Positions 28,508 to 36,921 of a DNA stretch of 64,000 bases are shown here, in pieces. The stretch covers positions 62,001 to 126,000 of the forward strand of contig NZ_RHHR01000003.1 of the NCBI RefSeq assembly GCF_003710915.1. Direction: 5' to 3'. This DNA is from Brevibacillus invocatus. Its GTDB lineage: Bacteria; Bacillota; Bacilli; Brevibacillales; Brevibacillaceae. The translations under genes were made by a program, and so were the position numbers. How positions within the stretch are numbered: position 1 is the first letter of the stretch; every line of letters begins with the position of its first letter. Below the pieces are notes generated by a model. It had not been told where the DNA came from. It saw only the letters and a list, made by a program, of their open reading frames with translations, and searched no databases.

Positions 28508-28960
28508 TTGCAAGCACTACCATTACAACACCTTTCCGAAGCAGATATTCCAGATCTTCTAGCATTGACAAAAGCAGTCGAGTGGGACTACCATGCACCG
28601 GAGCTCCATACCTTGTACTCTCTTGGCAAAATCTACGGACATCGAAATGAGAAAAATCAGCTGCTCTCATGTGCTGGCGTGATCCAATATGACGGACATG
28701 CCGTAATAGGCTTGGTGATTGTCCATCCTTCCTGTCAGGGGATGGGTCTGGGACAAGCTCTGATGATCCGGTGCATGGAAGAGGTTCTTGCGGACGTCCC
28801 TATGAGCCCCGCGGACGAGGAAGCAGTCATCCACCTGGATGCACAGGCGACAGGCAGCTGCCGAGCGGATTTTGTACGAGCGCGAATGATCGCGCGAGCC
28901 AGCCGCATGCCACAACGAAATGGCACATACTACGGGATAGCCTCGCAGTTTTTAGGATAG
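28508..28960 (+). CDS. GNAT-family N-acetyltransferase, C-terminus atypical
   Basis: A 150-residue protein with the acetyl-CoA-binding motif A of GNAT enzymes, IVHPSCQGMGLGQALM (about 79-94), preceded by the beta strands LLSCAGVIQYDGHAVIGLV. The last 45 residues do not show the expected LYEKLGF-type ending and contain many Arg/Ala residues. A different frame in this stretch reads RILYERE before a stop, which hints at a frameshift. The start is probably TTG at 28508 with AGGGGG 9 bases upstream; the frame opens at 28436 without a ribosome site. Substrate unknown. Converges on the anti-sigma gene through a shared terminator. Confidence 0.65.
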   Translation: MQALPLQHLSEADIPDLLALTKAVEWDYHAPELHTLYSLGKIYGHRNEKNQLLSCAGVIQYDGHAVIGLVIVHPSCQGMGLGQALMIRCMEEVLADVPMSPADEEAVIHLDAQATGSCRADFVRARMIARASRMPQRNGTYYGIASQFLG

Positions 28961-28996
28961 AAAAAACGGACTCTTGTCCTAAGAGTCCGTTTCTCT
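28961..28996. terminator. Bidirectional terminator between GNAT and anti-sigma genes
   Basis: Stem AAACGGACTCTT / AAGAGTCCGTTT with a 5-base loop; A tract on the left, T-rich on the right. Serves both convergent genes. Confidence 0.85.
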
Positions 28997-29012
28997 TCCT
29001 GCTTCTCTATCT

Positions 29013-30008
29013 TTAATCCTTGTTATCCCTTTGCTTCAGCTTCTCCAGCACTTTTGCCGGAAAGATTTTCTCCAAGCTGCTTTGATAACGATTCCCATCC
29101 TCCGGCATTTCAAAGCCTTTTACCCGATAGCTATTCCCATCATACTGAATATCGAATGCCATCGGCGCACTGATCCCGGAGGAAAGCTCCTTGTTTTTAC
29201 TCAAGATTCTAATCCATGCATATACCCTGCGCTGCTCTGCGTTTGGTGCCTCCACATGGAGTAGATCAATCGAAATCTCGCGGTCTGCCCCAAGCCAGTT
29301 CAGCTTTTTCCCTTCAGCCTCCAGCCACTGACGAATGAGTGGTTCAACCAAGCTGCGATTGCTTGGTGAAATCCCTGCCTTTACCTCCACAAAAACTTGT
29401 CCGAAGTGTTTCCCTTCCGATAGGATCTGCAGCTTCCATATTCCCGGATCCGGTATAACCAGTCCCGAGGGAAAATGGGCTTTGGCGTCATACTGGCTCC
29501 CCATGACCTCATAGGTACCCAACTCGACCTGCTGTCCATCACTGCTGTGAGCGACAATTTCGACCTTTGAAGCAACATCACCATCCAGCAGCCAGAAGAA
29601 TTTTTGTTGCTGCCCTTCGTATATGCTGGTTTCATCTGTTATCAAGCGAACAGGCTTATCACCCATATAAGTAAACGGTTTGTTGTCATATGTGCTTTTC
29701 ACCACAGGAGAAGGCTTCCAAAGCACGGGTGTCTCCAAAGCTCCACCAGGCAATAGAGAAGGGGGAGGCTGAGATATGATGGACTCGCTTGGTACTTGCT
29801 CTTCGGATTGTGGCCACACCTGCCACGTGGCAAAGACCATCAAACAGGCAGCAACTCCAGCCGAACCTACACGAACCCATACTGGCCGGGATCGCTTGCG
29901 CAGCCTGTTTCGCACCTTCTGCTCCAGCTCAGGAGTGAACGAAATATCGCGTAATACGCCCTGGTCTGCTCGATCCTTCAACTGTTTTAGCCATTTGTCC
30001 TCGTCCAT
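29013..30008 (-). CDS. Putative membrane anti-sigma factor
   Basis: A 331-residue protein overlapping the upstream ECF sigma gene by 22 bases, the usual sign of a sigma/anti-sigma pair. It has a cytosolic N-terminus of about 45 residues (MDEDKWLKQLKDRADQG then ELEQKVRNRLRKR), one transmembrane helix (about 47-65) and an extracytoplasmic domain. That domain contains a beta-rich part with PSGLVIPDPGIWKLQIL, as in Ig-like folds. No HxxxCxxC zinc motif, so it is not a ZAS-type factor. The ATG at 30008 has GGAGG 7 bases upstream. The inducing signal is unknown; function rests on context and topology. Confidence 0.75.
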   Translation of the reverse strand: MDEDKWLKQLKDRADQGVLRDISFTPELEQKVRNRLRKRSRPVWVRVGSAGVAACLMVFATWQVWPQSEEQVPSESIISQPPPSLLPGGALETPVLWKPSPVVKSTYDNKPFTYMGDKPVRLITDETSIYEGQQQKFFWLLDGDVASKVEIVAHSSDGQQVELGTYEVMGSQYDAKAHFPSGLVIPDPGIWKLQILSEGKHFGQVFVEVKAGISPSNRSLVEPLIRQWLEAEGKKLNWLGADREISIDLLHVEAPNAEQRRVYAWIRILSKNKELSSGISAPMAFDIQYDGNSYRVKGFEMPEDGNRYQSSLEKIFPAKVLEKLKQRDNKD

Positions 30009-30526
30009 TCCCATCCCTCCTCTTCTCCCATCCGTTGCTTCAACTGCTGTCTAGCACGGTGCAAACGGGTACGCACGGTACCTTCTGATACCCCTAGAAC
30101 CACTGCCATCTCAGAAATAGACAAATCCGCATAATAATGAAGCGCAATAGCCTGACGATAGAATGGAGATAGCCTAAGGACCGCCTGTATCAACTGATCC
30201 CGCTCAGCCTGCTCCAGAACCAGATGTTCGGTCGAGACATCTGCGTCACTTTTTATCCAGGAGCGTGGGAGGATATGCCGGAATGACCACGAGCGCAAAT
30301 AACCCTTGCACTCGTTGACAGCGATCCGATACAACCAGGTATGGATACTGCTCTCATGACGAAAACGGGGCAGATTTCGGTACACCTTGACGAAGACATC
30401 TTGCGTAAGATCTTCAGCCAGACTGCGATCCTTGACCAGAAATGTGACGAGGCGAAGCACACGCGTCCCATATTCCCGCATGATTTGCTCAAAAAGAGCT
30501 TCGTGCGTAGGCTGCAATTTTTCCAC
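29987..30526 (-). CDS. ECF-type RNA polymerase sigma factor
   Basis: A 179-residue group IV sigma factor. Region 2 is seen in LVKDRSLAEDLTQDVFVKVYRNL followed by SSIHTWLYRIAVNECKGYLRS (about 31-80), and region 4 in LPSPFYRQ-like LRLSPFYRQAIALHYY with the HTH ISEMAVVLGVSEGTVRTRLHRARQQL (about 130-165). GTG start at 30526 with AGGAGG 8 bases upstream. It is followed by an overlapping anti-sigma gene, and an ECF-like promoter lies 36-63 bases upstream, suggesting autoregulation. I cannot assign it to a named B. subtilis sigma (X, M, W, V, Y). Confidence 0.9.
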   Translation of the reverse strand: MEKLQPTHEALFEQIMREYGTRVLRLVTFLVKDRSLAEDLTQDVFVKVYRNLPRFRHESSIHTWLYRIAVNECKGYLRSWSFRHILPRSWIKSDADVSTEHLVLEQAERDQLIQAVLRLSPFYRQAIALHYYADLSISEMAVVLGVSEGTVRTRLHRARQQLKQRMGEEEGWEWTRTNG

Positions 30527-30561
30527 GGACGCGTCCTCCTTCCCTTGGTTACTCTACTGGT

Positions 30562-30589
30562 TAGATGCAGATCAGCGCATCTTGTTACA
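30562..30589 (-). promoter_or_regulatory. Candidate autoregulatory ECF promoter
   Basis: Minus-strand TGTAAC, 16 bases, CATCTA, 36 bases ahead of the sigma gene. The -35 AAC core matches ECF sigma promoters of Firmicutes; the -10 differs by one base from CGTCTA. Confidence 0.5.
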
Positions 30590-30630
30590 AGAATCACACC
30601 TATTTTTTTGCTATCACGGCATTGTGCAAC

Positions 30631-30668
30631 TAAAAAGCATCTCCCATGGACATTGGGGAGATGCCTTT
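30631..30668 (-). terminator. Terminator downstream of the Xaa-Pro peptidase gene
   Basis: Stem GGCATCTCCC / GGGAGATGC with a TTTTTA tract on the minus strand, about 90 bases beyond the peptidase stop and before the ECF promoter. Confidence 0.75.
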
Positions 30669-30755
30669 CTAATGTGGATTAAAAACGAGAATCTTTCTCC
30701 GCCCATTTTTTAACGGGTTCATCGTTTTCCACCACATGTATGTCTGATTATCACT

Positions 30756-31856
30756 TCACCCAATCACTGTGAGCTGTTTCGGGAACTGAGTGAGCACTTC
30801 TACTCCGGTTTCGGTAACCAGCACGTTGTCTTCGATCCTTACGCCACCTACACCAGGCACATAGATGCCAGGCTCGATGGTGAAGACCATACCAGCACGC
30901 AGCACTTCCTGGTTCTCGCTATGAACAGATGGATACTCATGCACATCCATGCCCAAGCCATGTCCAAGACGATGCATGAAGTACTCACCATATCCCTTAG
31001 CCTCAATCACGCCACGAGCGGTCTTGTCCAGATGGGCAAACGTTACGCCCGGACGGATTTCTGCAATCGCCGCTTCATTGGCTGCCCATACAGTTTCGTA
31101 AATCTCGCGCAGCTGGTCGTTGATTTCACCCACCGCAAATGTACGGGTAATATCTGAAACATAGCCATTCACTTCGACACCCAAATCAAACAGCAGCAGC
31201 TCGCCTTCCTGTACAGCGCGATTACCCGGCTTGCCGTGCGGAAGTGCAGATTTTTCTCCAGCCAGCACCATCGTGCTAAACGATGGACCTTCCGCCCCCA
31301 GCCGCTTCATCTGAAATTCCAGCTCGGCCAGGATTTCCATCTCCGTCACGCCTGGCTTCACTTTTTTCAAACCCTCACGCAATGCATCCTCTACGAGCTG
31401 GATCGCGTGCTTCATACGGGCAATCTCATCCTCCGACTTGATCAGACGCATTTCTCGCAGCGGCTGCTCGACGTCTACGAAGCGTGAAGCCGCAACGACT
31501 TCACTCATCGCCTCAAACCGCTCCAGGGTCATGTGGCTTTTTTCCAGACCCAACGCTTTTGTATCAGCCGGAAGAGTTTGTTTGAGGACTTCATATGGGT
31601 TTTGGATATCTGTATGTGTGTAAATGCTCTGCACGATGGATGCCGCTACCGCAGCTTCACGGTCCAATGCTGGAACGATCAATGATGGCTCCCCCTGTGC
31701 AGGAATTACCAGCCCCAGAAAACGTTCATGCGGGTCTGTAAAAAAGCCTGTCAGGTAGTAGACGTGTTTGGGCGATGTAATCAATACTGCGTCCAGCTCT
31801 TGCTCTAGCAAAAAGGTATGTAATTTCTGTATGCGTGCTGTAAACAATTTCTTCAC
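30756..31856 (-). CDS. Xaa-Pro peptidase, M24 family
   Basis: Metallopeptidase of the M24B family (aminopeptidase P or prolidase), cleaving N-terminal residues before proline or Xaa-Pro dipeptides. The 366-residue protein has a creatinase-like N-domain (LITSPKHVYYLTGFFTDPHERFLG) and the pita-bread catalytic domain. Metal ligands are recognisable in LLFDLGVEVNGYVSDITRTF (two Asp), HRLGHGLGMDVHE (His), TIEPGIYVPG (Glu) and GGVRIEDNVLVT (Glu). The start is GTG at 31856; the ribosome site is weak, and a TTG three codons later is an alternative. Next to the oligopeptide transporter, it may process imported proline-containing peptides. Confidence 0.92.
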   Translation of the reverse strand: MKKLFTARIQKLHTFLLEQELDAVLITSPKHVYYLTGFFTDPHERFLGLVIPAQGEPSLIVPALDREAAVAASIVQSIYTHTDIQNPYEVLKQTLPADTKALGLEKSHMTLERFEAMSEVVAASRFVDVEQPLREMRLIKSEDEIARMKHAIQLVEDALREGLKKVKPGVTEMEILAELEFQMKRLGAEGPSFSTMVLAGEKSALPHGKPGNRAVQEGELLLFDLGVEVNGYVSDITRTFAVGEINDQLREIYETVWAANEAAIAEIRPGVTFAHLDKTARGVIEAKGYGEYFMHRLGHGLGMDVHEYPSVHSENQEVLRAGMVFTIEPGIYVPGVGGVRIEDNVLVTETGVEVLTQFPKQLTVIG

Positions 31857-32020
31857 CTTGCTTTCACCAGTATTCTATAGCGAGAATACCACTCCGCTCT
31901 TGAAAAAAGAAGCATTTTTGAAGACGTGGCTACTGCCAGCTTCATGTCGGTGTCTTATTGGCACTCTGGCGATCTTCCCTATTTTTTAGCCTTCAACACG
32001 TAAACATTCAGATAGAGAAG

Positions 32021-32047
32021 GAAAAAAGGGAAGCCAGATCGGCTTCC
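32021..32047 (-). terminator. Terminator of the app-type transporter operon
   Basis: Stem GGAAGCC-gatct-GGCTTCC followed by CTTTTTTCC on the minus strand, 10 bases past the last permease stop. Confidence 0.85.
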
Positions 32048-32057
32048 TGCGATTCGA

Positions 32058-32951
32058 TTAATTCTTCATTCTGGGGTCAAGCGCATCACGCAATCCATCC
32101 CCGATCAGGTTGAATCCAAGCACCGTCAGCATGATCGACAATCCCGGGAAGATCACGGTCCACGGGGCTTTCTGAATGTATTGGCGGGAATCAGACAGCA
32201 TTTTTCCCCATTCCGGTTCAGGTGCCTGAGCTCCTAAACCAAGGAATCCCAATGCTGCGGCTTCAATGATCGCAGTAGCAATGCCCAGTGTCCCTGTCAC
32301 GATGATCGGAGCCATGCTGTTTGGCAGGATATGCTGCAAGAGGATACGGCTGTCCTTCATTCCAATCGCACGAGCCGCCATGACAAATTCTTCTTCCTTC
32401 AAACTGAGTACACGCGAACGAACGAGTCGCCCAAATGTCGGGATGTTGATGACCGCAATAGCCAGCAAGGCGTTTTGCAAGGAAGGCCCGAGAATCGCCA
32501 CGATCGCAATAGCCAGAAGAATGCTGGGAAAGGCGAGCATGATATCAAAAATGCGCGATATCAGAGTATCCACCCAGCGGCCATAGTAGCCAGACAACAA
32601 GCCCAGAATGGTTCCGACCACGACGGAACCGATCACTGCGAACGTCCCGACCCACAAGGAAATGCGCGCACCGTAAATCACGCGGCTGAGTACATCCCGC
32701 CCATTGTAGTCTGTTCCGAACCAATGTTCTTCGGATGGCGGCTGGTTCTTCATTTTCAGGTCTCCGACATCGTAGGGATATGGCGCCAGTAGTGGAGCCA
32801 AAATCGCCACGAGTACAAAGAACACAATAATGCCCATCCCTACCAAAGCCAATTTGTTTTTCCGCAACGTTCTCCATGCTTCCCGCCAAGGAGAGATTAT
32901 CTGTTCGTCCGTCTGTTTCAACGGGACGCTCTGCACGTTTACTTCTGCCAT
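32058..32951 (-). CDS. appC: Oligopeptide ABC transporter permease (AppC-like)
   Basis: Inner-membrane subunit of an oligopeptide importer, DppC/OppC/AppC family. The 297-residue protein has a hydrophilic N-terminus with the family segment REAWRTLRKNKLALVGMGIIVFF, about six transmembrane helices and the EAA loop (VMAARAIGMKDSRILLQHILPN, about 193-214) that docks to the ATPases. ATG at 32951 with GGAGG close upstream. Last gene of an operon with the order D-F-A-B-C, the same as the B. subtilis app operon. That order is the reason for the symbol; dpp or opp type substrates remain possible. Confidence 0.9.
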   Translation of the reverse strand: MAEVNVQSVPLKQTDEQIISPWREAWRTLRKNKLALVGMGIIVFFVLVAILAPLLAPYPYDVGDLKMKNQPPSEEHWFGTDYNGRDVLSRVIYGARISLWVGTFAVIGSVVVGTILGLLSGYYGRWVDTLISRIFDIMLAFPSILLAIAIVAILGPSLQNALLAIAVINIPTFGRLVRSRVLSLKEEEFVMAARAIGMKDSRILLQHILPNSMAPIIVTGTLGIATAIIEAAALGFLGLGAQAPEPEWGKMLSDSRQYIQKAPWTVIFPGLSIMLTVLGFNLIGDGLRDALDPRMKN

Positions 32952-32964
32952 ATCTCCAACCTCC

Positions 32965-33975
32965 TTAGCGGTATTTGATCCTCGGATCGATGTAGGCGTA
33001 CAGCAGGTCTACCAGTAAGTTGATCAAGACAAAGATCGTGGCAATGACCAGGATACCGGATTGAATGACCGGATAATCCCGATTCCCGATCGCCGTGAAA
33101 ATATACCTTCCTACACCCGGCCATCCGAAGATCGTCTCCGTCAGTACCGCACCGCCGAGCAAAAGACCCGTCTGCAAGCCAATAACCGTCAATACGGGAA
33201 TCAAGGCATTTTTCAACGCATGCTTGTACACCACACCGAATTGGGCCATCCCTTTTGCTCTGGCCGTGCGGACATAATCTGCACGCATGACTTCCAGCAT
33301 GCTGGAGCGGGTAATGCGTGCAATGATAGCCATCGGAATGGTCCCGAGTGCGATCCCCGGTAGAATCAAGTGCTCAACCACTTCACGGAACTGGTCCCAC
33401 CGTCCTGCGAGCATGGCATCTACTATATAGAAGTGCGTAATCGCCTGGATAGGATCACGCGAATTGTCACGACCAACTGATGGCAGCCACTTCAGCTCTT
33501 GAGCGAATAACCATTGCTCCATCAGACCCAGCCAAAAAATCGGCATGGAAACGCCAATCAGCGCAATCAGCATGGCGATGTAATCAAACCAGGAATTTTG
33601 CTTCCACGCAGAGATGATTCCGGCGTTGACGCCGATGATGATAGCAAAACACATACTGAAAATGGTCAGCTCTGCAGTAGCCGCTAAATACGGACCTATT
33701 TCTTTCGCGATACTAGCACCCGAGTGAAGCGATACGCCAAGATCACCCGTAATGATTTGCTTCAAATAATCAAAATACTGTATGTACCAAGGATGGTTCA
33801 GACCGAGAGCTTCTCGTAAATCTGCAAGTGCCTGGGCACTTGCTTTCTCCCCCAAAATCGTGAGGGCCGGATCACCTGGGATGGCACGTATGATGGAAAA
33901 TACGACGATTGACATGCCCAGTAGAACGGGGATGAGCATAAGAATTCTTCGGATGCTGTACGATAGCAATGCCAT
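32965..33975 (-). CDS. appB: Oligopeptide ABC transporter permease (AppB-like)
   Basis: Permease of the DppB/OppB/AppB family. It starts with the signature SYSIRRILMLIPVLLGMSIVVFSIIRAIPGDPA, contains six membrane helices and an EAA loop (VRTARAKGMAQFGVVYKHALKN, about 236-257), and ends GYLLLDLLYAYIDPRIKYR-like (INLLVDLLYAYIDPRIKYR). The 336 residues exceed the roughly 310-320 of many relatives because of an insertion near 170-195. GAGGAG touches the ATG at 33975; the TTG two codons later is better spaced and may be the true start. 13 bases separate it from appC. Confidence 0.9.
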   Translation of the reverse strand: MALLSYSIRRILMLIPVLLGMSIVVFSIIRAIPGDPALTILGEKASAQALADLREALGLNHPWYIQYFDYLKQIITGDLGVSLHSGASIAKEIGPYLAATAELTIFSMCFAIIIGVNAGIISAWKQNSWFDYIAMLIALIGVSMPIFWLGLMEQWLFAQELKWLPSVGRDNSRDPIQAITHFYIVDAMLAGRWDQFREVVEHLILPGIALGTIPMAIIARITRSSMLEVMRADYVRTARAKGMAQFGVVYKHALKNALIPVLTVIGLQTGLLLGGAVLTETIFGWPGVGRYIFTAIGNRDYPVIQSGILVIATIFVLINLLVDLLYAYIDPRIKYR

Positions 33976-34003
33976 CTCCTCGCTTTCCTTATTTGAAAAC
34001 TTG

Positions 34004-34028
34004 GCTCCGTCAAAACGATGGACGGAGC
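34004..34028 (-). terminator. Second hairpin in the appA-appB gap
   Basis: Inverted repeat GCTCCGTC / GACGGAGC with a 9-base loop, followed after a few bases by TTTT on the minus strand. It is the weaker of two consecutive hairpins before the permease genes. Confidence 0.5.
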
Positions 34029-34073
34029 AGTAGTTGAATAGTCGCTGATTAAGGATTCAAGCTTCAAAAACGA

Positions 34074-34110
34074 AAGAAAAGGGTAAGAAGAAGGATCTCT
34101 CCTCTTACCC
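34074..34110 (-). terminator. Partial terminator or mRNA-end hairpin after the binding-protein gene
   Basis: Stem GGGTAAGA / TCTTACCC (plus internal pairs) followed by TTTTCTTTCG on the minus strand, 30 bases after the binding-protein stop. Such hairpins between binding-protein and permease genes usually raise binding-protein abundance over the membrane subunits. Confidence 0.7.
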
Positions 34111-34140
34111 TTCAAGATCGTCTGAACGTGATGGAGAGGT

Positions 34141-35808
34141 TTATTTAATATCTACTTTCTCTAAGCTTTCAGAGCCTTTTGGATGTGGTTTGTAGTCGAC
34201 GACATTGGCTCTTGCAGCCAGAGCAGGTGTGGAGTGAGCCAAAGGAACCATCGGTACATCCTTGAAGATAATTTCTTGCACTTGCTTGTACAGCTGCTCA
34301 CGCTCTGACTGCGTGCTTGCCTGCTTGGCTTTCATCATCAGCTGGGAAGCCTCTTCGTTAGCCCAGCGAGTGTTGTTGTTTCCATCAATATTGTTCTTAT
34401 CCAAGAGTGTAGCGAGGAAGTTGTCAGGGTCTCCGTTGTCCCCTGTCCAACCCAGCATGAACATGGTTTGCTCGCCAATTCTCGTTTTTTCCAGATAAGT
34501 CGCCCATTCCATTGTCACAATTTCTGTTTCAACACCGATTTTTTTGAGGTCTTGTTGGATAGCTTCCGCGATTTTCACACCATCTGGCATGTAAGGGCGC
34601 GGTACTGGCATCGCCCAGAATTGAGTTTTAAAGCCATTCGGGAAACCGGCTTCAGCCAAAAGTTGTTTCGCTTTATCCAGATTGAATTCACGATCCTTGA
34701 TGCTGTCGTTGTGTCCCCAAAGTGTTGGTGGCATAGGGTTGACGGCTGGTTGGCCCAATCCCGCAAAGAACGCTTCAATAATTTCTGGTTTGTTGATCGC
34801 GTGAGAGATGGCTTCGCGCACTTTTTGATTATTAAATGGTTCTTTTTCCACGTTGAAGCCGATGTAGCCAATGTTCATGGATGGACGAAGAATTAGCTGC
34901 AATTCGCTGTTCGCTTTTACATCTTCCGCATCATCCGGATTCAGACCATCCATCAGGTCGATCTCTCCGTTGATCAGTGCAGTCAGCCGTGCCGTATTTT
35001 CTGGAATGGCTTTGAATACAAGCGTATCCACTTTCGGATAGCCCGCATTCCAGTAGTCAGGATTCTTTTCCAGTGTGATGGTGTCGTTGCGTTTCCACTC
35101 TTTAAATTTGAATGGACCTGTACCTACTGGCTTCTCCGTAAAACCGTCAGCTCCAGCCGCTTGTACAGCTGTTGGTGATGCGATAGCAAAAGGAGACATT
35201 CCCAGATTCTGAATAAATGGCGCCAGTGGATAGTTCAACGTAAATTTAACTGTACCAGGGTCTACAGCTTCGACAGACTTGATGACGTGGTTGGCATCTC
35301 CCTTGTAGCCGCCGAACATGTCATTGTAATAGTAGTAACCGTCCTGATTGTGGAAAGGATTGCTCTTGTCCATCCAGCGCTCAAAGTTCCATTTGACTGC
35401 TTCCGCATTAAAGTCAGTGCCATCATGGAACTTGACTCCTTTGCGAAGCGTGAACGTATACGTCAGGCCGTCTGGAGAAACCTCCCATTTTTCAGCCAGT
35501 GAAGGAACTACTTTTGTACTTTCCTCTTCGTAGCCTACCAATGTGTCATAAATATTTTCGGTTACCTTGAACGATTCACCATCTGTCTCTCTGATCGGGT
35601 CTAGTCCTACGGAGTCGCCACCACGTCCAACGATCAGCTGCTTGGGACCTTCCTTGGCAGGCTCTGGTGCAGGTGCTGGCGTTTGCGCGGGCTGTTCGGT
35701 CTTGGCTGGCTCTGTCGGTGGAGCTTGAGTCGTTTGAGAGCAACCTGCGAGCAGCATGGCAATCGCCAGTAGGCTGGTCATGGTTGCCGAAAGAATTCTT
35801 TTCTTCAT
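34141..35808 (-). CDS. appA: Oligopeptide-binding lipoprotein (AppA/DppE-like)
   Basis: Extracellular solute-binding protein, family 5. The lipoprotein signal is MKKRILSATMTSLLAIAMLL followed by AGC, with the lipid-modified Cys at 23. A Pro/Glu/Ala-rich spacer (about 27-52) leads to the mature domain with the family signature AEKWEVSPDGLTYTFTLRKGVKFHDG (about 105-130). The protein has 555 residues, normal for the family. ATG at 35808 with GAGGGGG upstream. Third gene of the D-F-A-B-C operon; peptide specificity cannot be told from sequence. Two hairpins downstream separate it from the permeases. Confidence 0.92.
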   Translation of the reverse strand: MKKRILSATMTSLLAIAMLLAGCSQTTQAPPTEPAKTEQPAQTPAPAPEPAKEGPKQLIVGRGGDSVGLDPIRETDGESFKVTENIYDTLVGYEEESTKVVPSLAEKWEVSPDGLTYTFTLRKGVKFHDGTDFNAEAVKWNFERWMDKSNPFHNQDGYYYYNDMFGGYKGDANHVIKSVEAVDPGTVKFTLNYPLAPFIQNLGMSPFAIASPTAVQAAGADGFTEKPVGTGPFKFKEWKRNDTITLEKNPDYWNAGYPKVDTLVFKAIPENTARLTALINGEIDLMDGLNPDDAEDVKANSELQLILRPSMNIGYIGFNVEKEPFNNQKVREAISHAINKPEIIEAFFAGLGQPAVNPMPPTLWGHNDSIKDREFNLDKAKQLLAEAGFPNGFKTQFWAMPVPRPYMPDGVKIAEAIQQDLKKIGVETEIVTMEWATYLEKTRIGEQTMFMLGWTGDNGDPDNFLATLLDKNNIDGNNNTRWANEEASQLMMKAKQASTQSEREQLYKQVQEIIFKDVPMVPLAHSTPALAARANVVDYKPHPKGSESLEKVDIK

Positions 35809-35928
35809 GACTTTAATCCCCCTCTTCTACGTGTTAAATCAAGATTCATACGTGTACGCATCATATCGACCTGCTTCGCATCCCCCCTTTAAAAGGTTGC
35901 GGGATCATAGAATCTGTTTCGTCGACGT

Positions 35929-36903
35929 TTAAGCCTGGTTGTATAAATGACAAGCCACAAAGTGATTCTTCTCGATTTCCTGGAACTCAGGTCGCACCGT
36001 TCTGCACTTATCCTTCACGCGTGGACAACGCGTATGGAAGGTACAACCGCCAGGAGGATTGGCTGGGCTTGGCACATCGCCTTCCAGAATGACTCGTTCC
36101 CTGACAACATCAGGATCTGGCGTCGGCACAGCGGACATCAATGCCTGTGTGTAGGGATGGAGCGGATTGCTATAGAGCTGACTGCTTGTGGTCAGCTCGA
36201 CGATTCTGCCTAAGTACATCACACCGACCCGATTACTGATGTGGCGAACCACACTGAGATCATGAGCAATGAAAAGATAGGTAAGGCCCATATCCTTTTG
36301 CAAGTCCTGCATCAGATTCAGCACCTGTGACTGAATCGAAACATCCAACGCAGAGACAGGCTCATCTGCTACGATCAGCTTGGGCTTGAGCATCAGTGCT
36401 CTGGCAATGCCAATCCTTTGGCGCTGCCCCCCACTGAATTGATGGGGATATCTCCTCGCGTGATAGCTGTTCAAGCCCACGACCTCCAGCATTTCGGCCA
36501 CTTTCTTTTTCCGTTCGGCCGACGTGCCGATTCCGTGTACGATCAAAGGTTCTTCCAGAATCCTCTCAACATTGTGACGAGGATTCAGGGAAGCAAACGG
36601 ATCTTGAAAGACGATCTGCATATCCCGTCTCATTTTGCGCATATCATCCGGCTTCAGATTCATCACATCGACGCCATCGAAGCGGATCTCGCCTGCCGTA
36701 GGCTCTATCAACCGCAGCAAAGCCCGACCTGTCGTCGACTTTCCGCAGCCGCTCTCTCCTACCAGCCCTAGCGTCTCTCCTTTTTTGACAGAGAAAGAGA
36801 TATCGTCCACCGCTTTGACAACGCCTACCTCTCCCCCAAGGACGCCGCCTGTGATTGGATAGTATTTTTTCAAATTGGAAACTACGAGAAGTTCTTCAGC
36901 CAC
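35929..36903 (-). CDS. appF: Oligopeptide ABC transporter ATPase (AppF-like)
   Basis: ATP-binding subunit, OppF/DppF type. Walker [10 protein letters not shown] (about 49-57), Q-loop [11 protein letters not shown], the ABC signature [14 protein letters not shown] and Walker [15 protein letters not shown] are intact. The C-terminal oligopeptide-transport extension has CTFHTRCP (about 289-296) with conserved cysteines that in homologues bind an iron-sulphur cluster. The likely start is GTG at 36903, spaced 7 bases from AAAGGAG; the ATG at 36909 is too close. It follows appD by 12-18 bases and pairs with it as a heterodimeric ATPase. Confidence 0.92.
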   Translation of the reverse strand: MAEELLVVSNLKKYYPITGGVLGGEVGVVKAVDDISFSVKKGETLGLVGESGCGKSTTGRALLRLIEPTAGEIRFDGVDVMNLKPDDMRKMRRDMQIVFQDPFASLNPRHNVERILEEPLIVHGIGTSAERKKKVAEMLEVVGLNSYHARRYPHQFSGGQRQRIGIARALMLKPKLIVADEPVSALDVSIQSQVLNLMQDLQKDMGLTYLFIAHDLSVVRHISNRVGVMYLGRIVELTTSSQLYSNPLHPYTQALMSAVPTPDPDVVRERVILEGDVPSPANPPGGCTFHTRCPRVKDKCRTVRPEFQEIEKNHFVACHLYNQA

Positions 36904-36921
36904 CTGCATGCTCCTTTCGGG

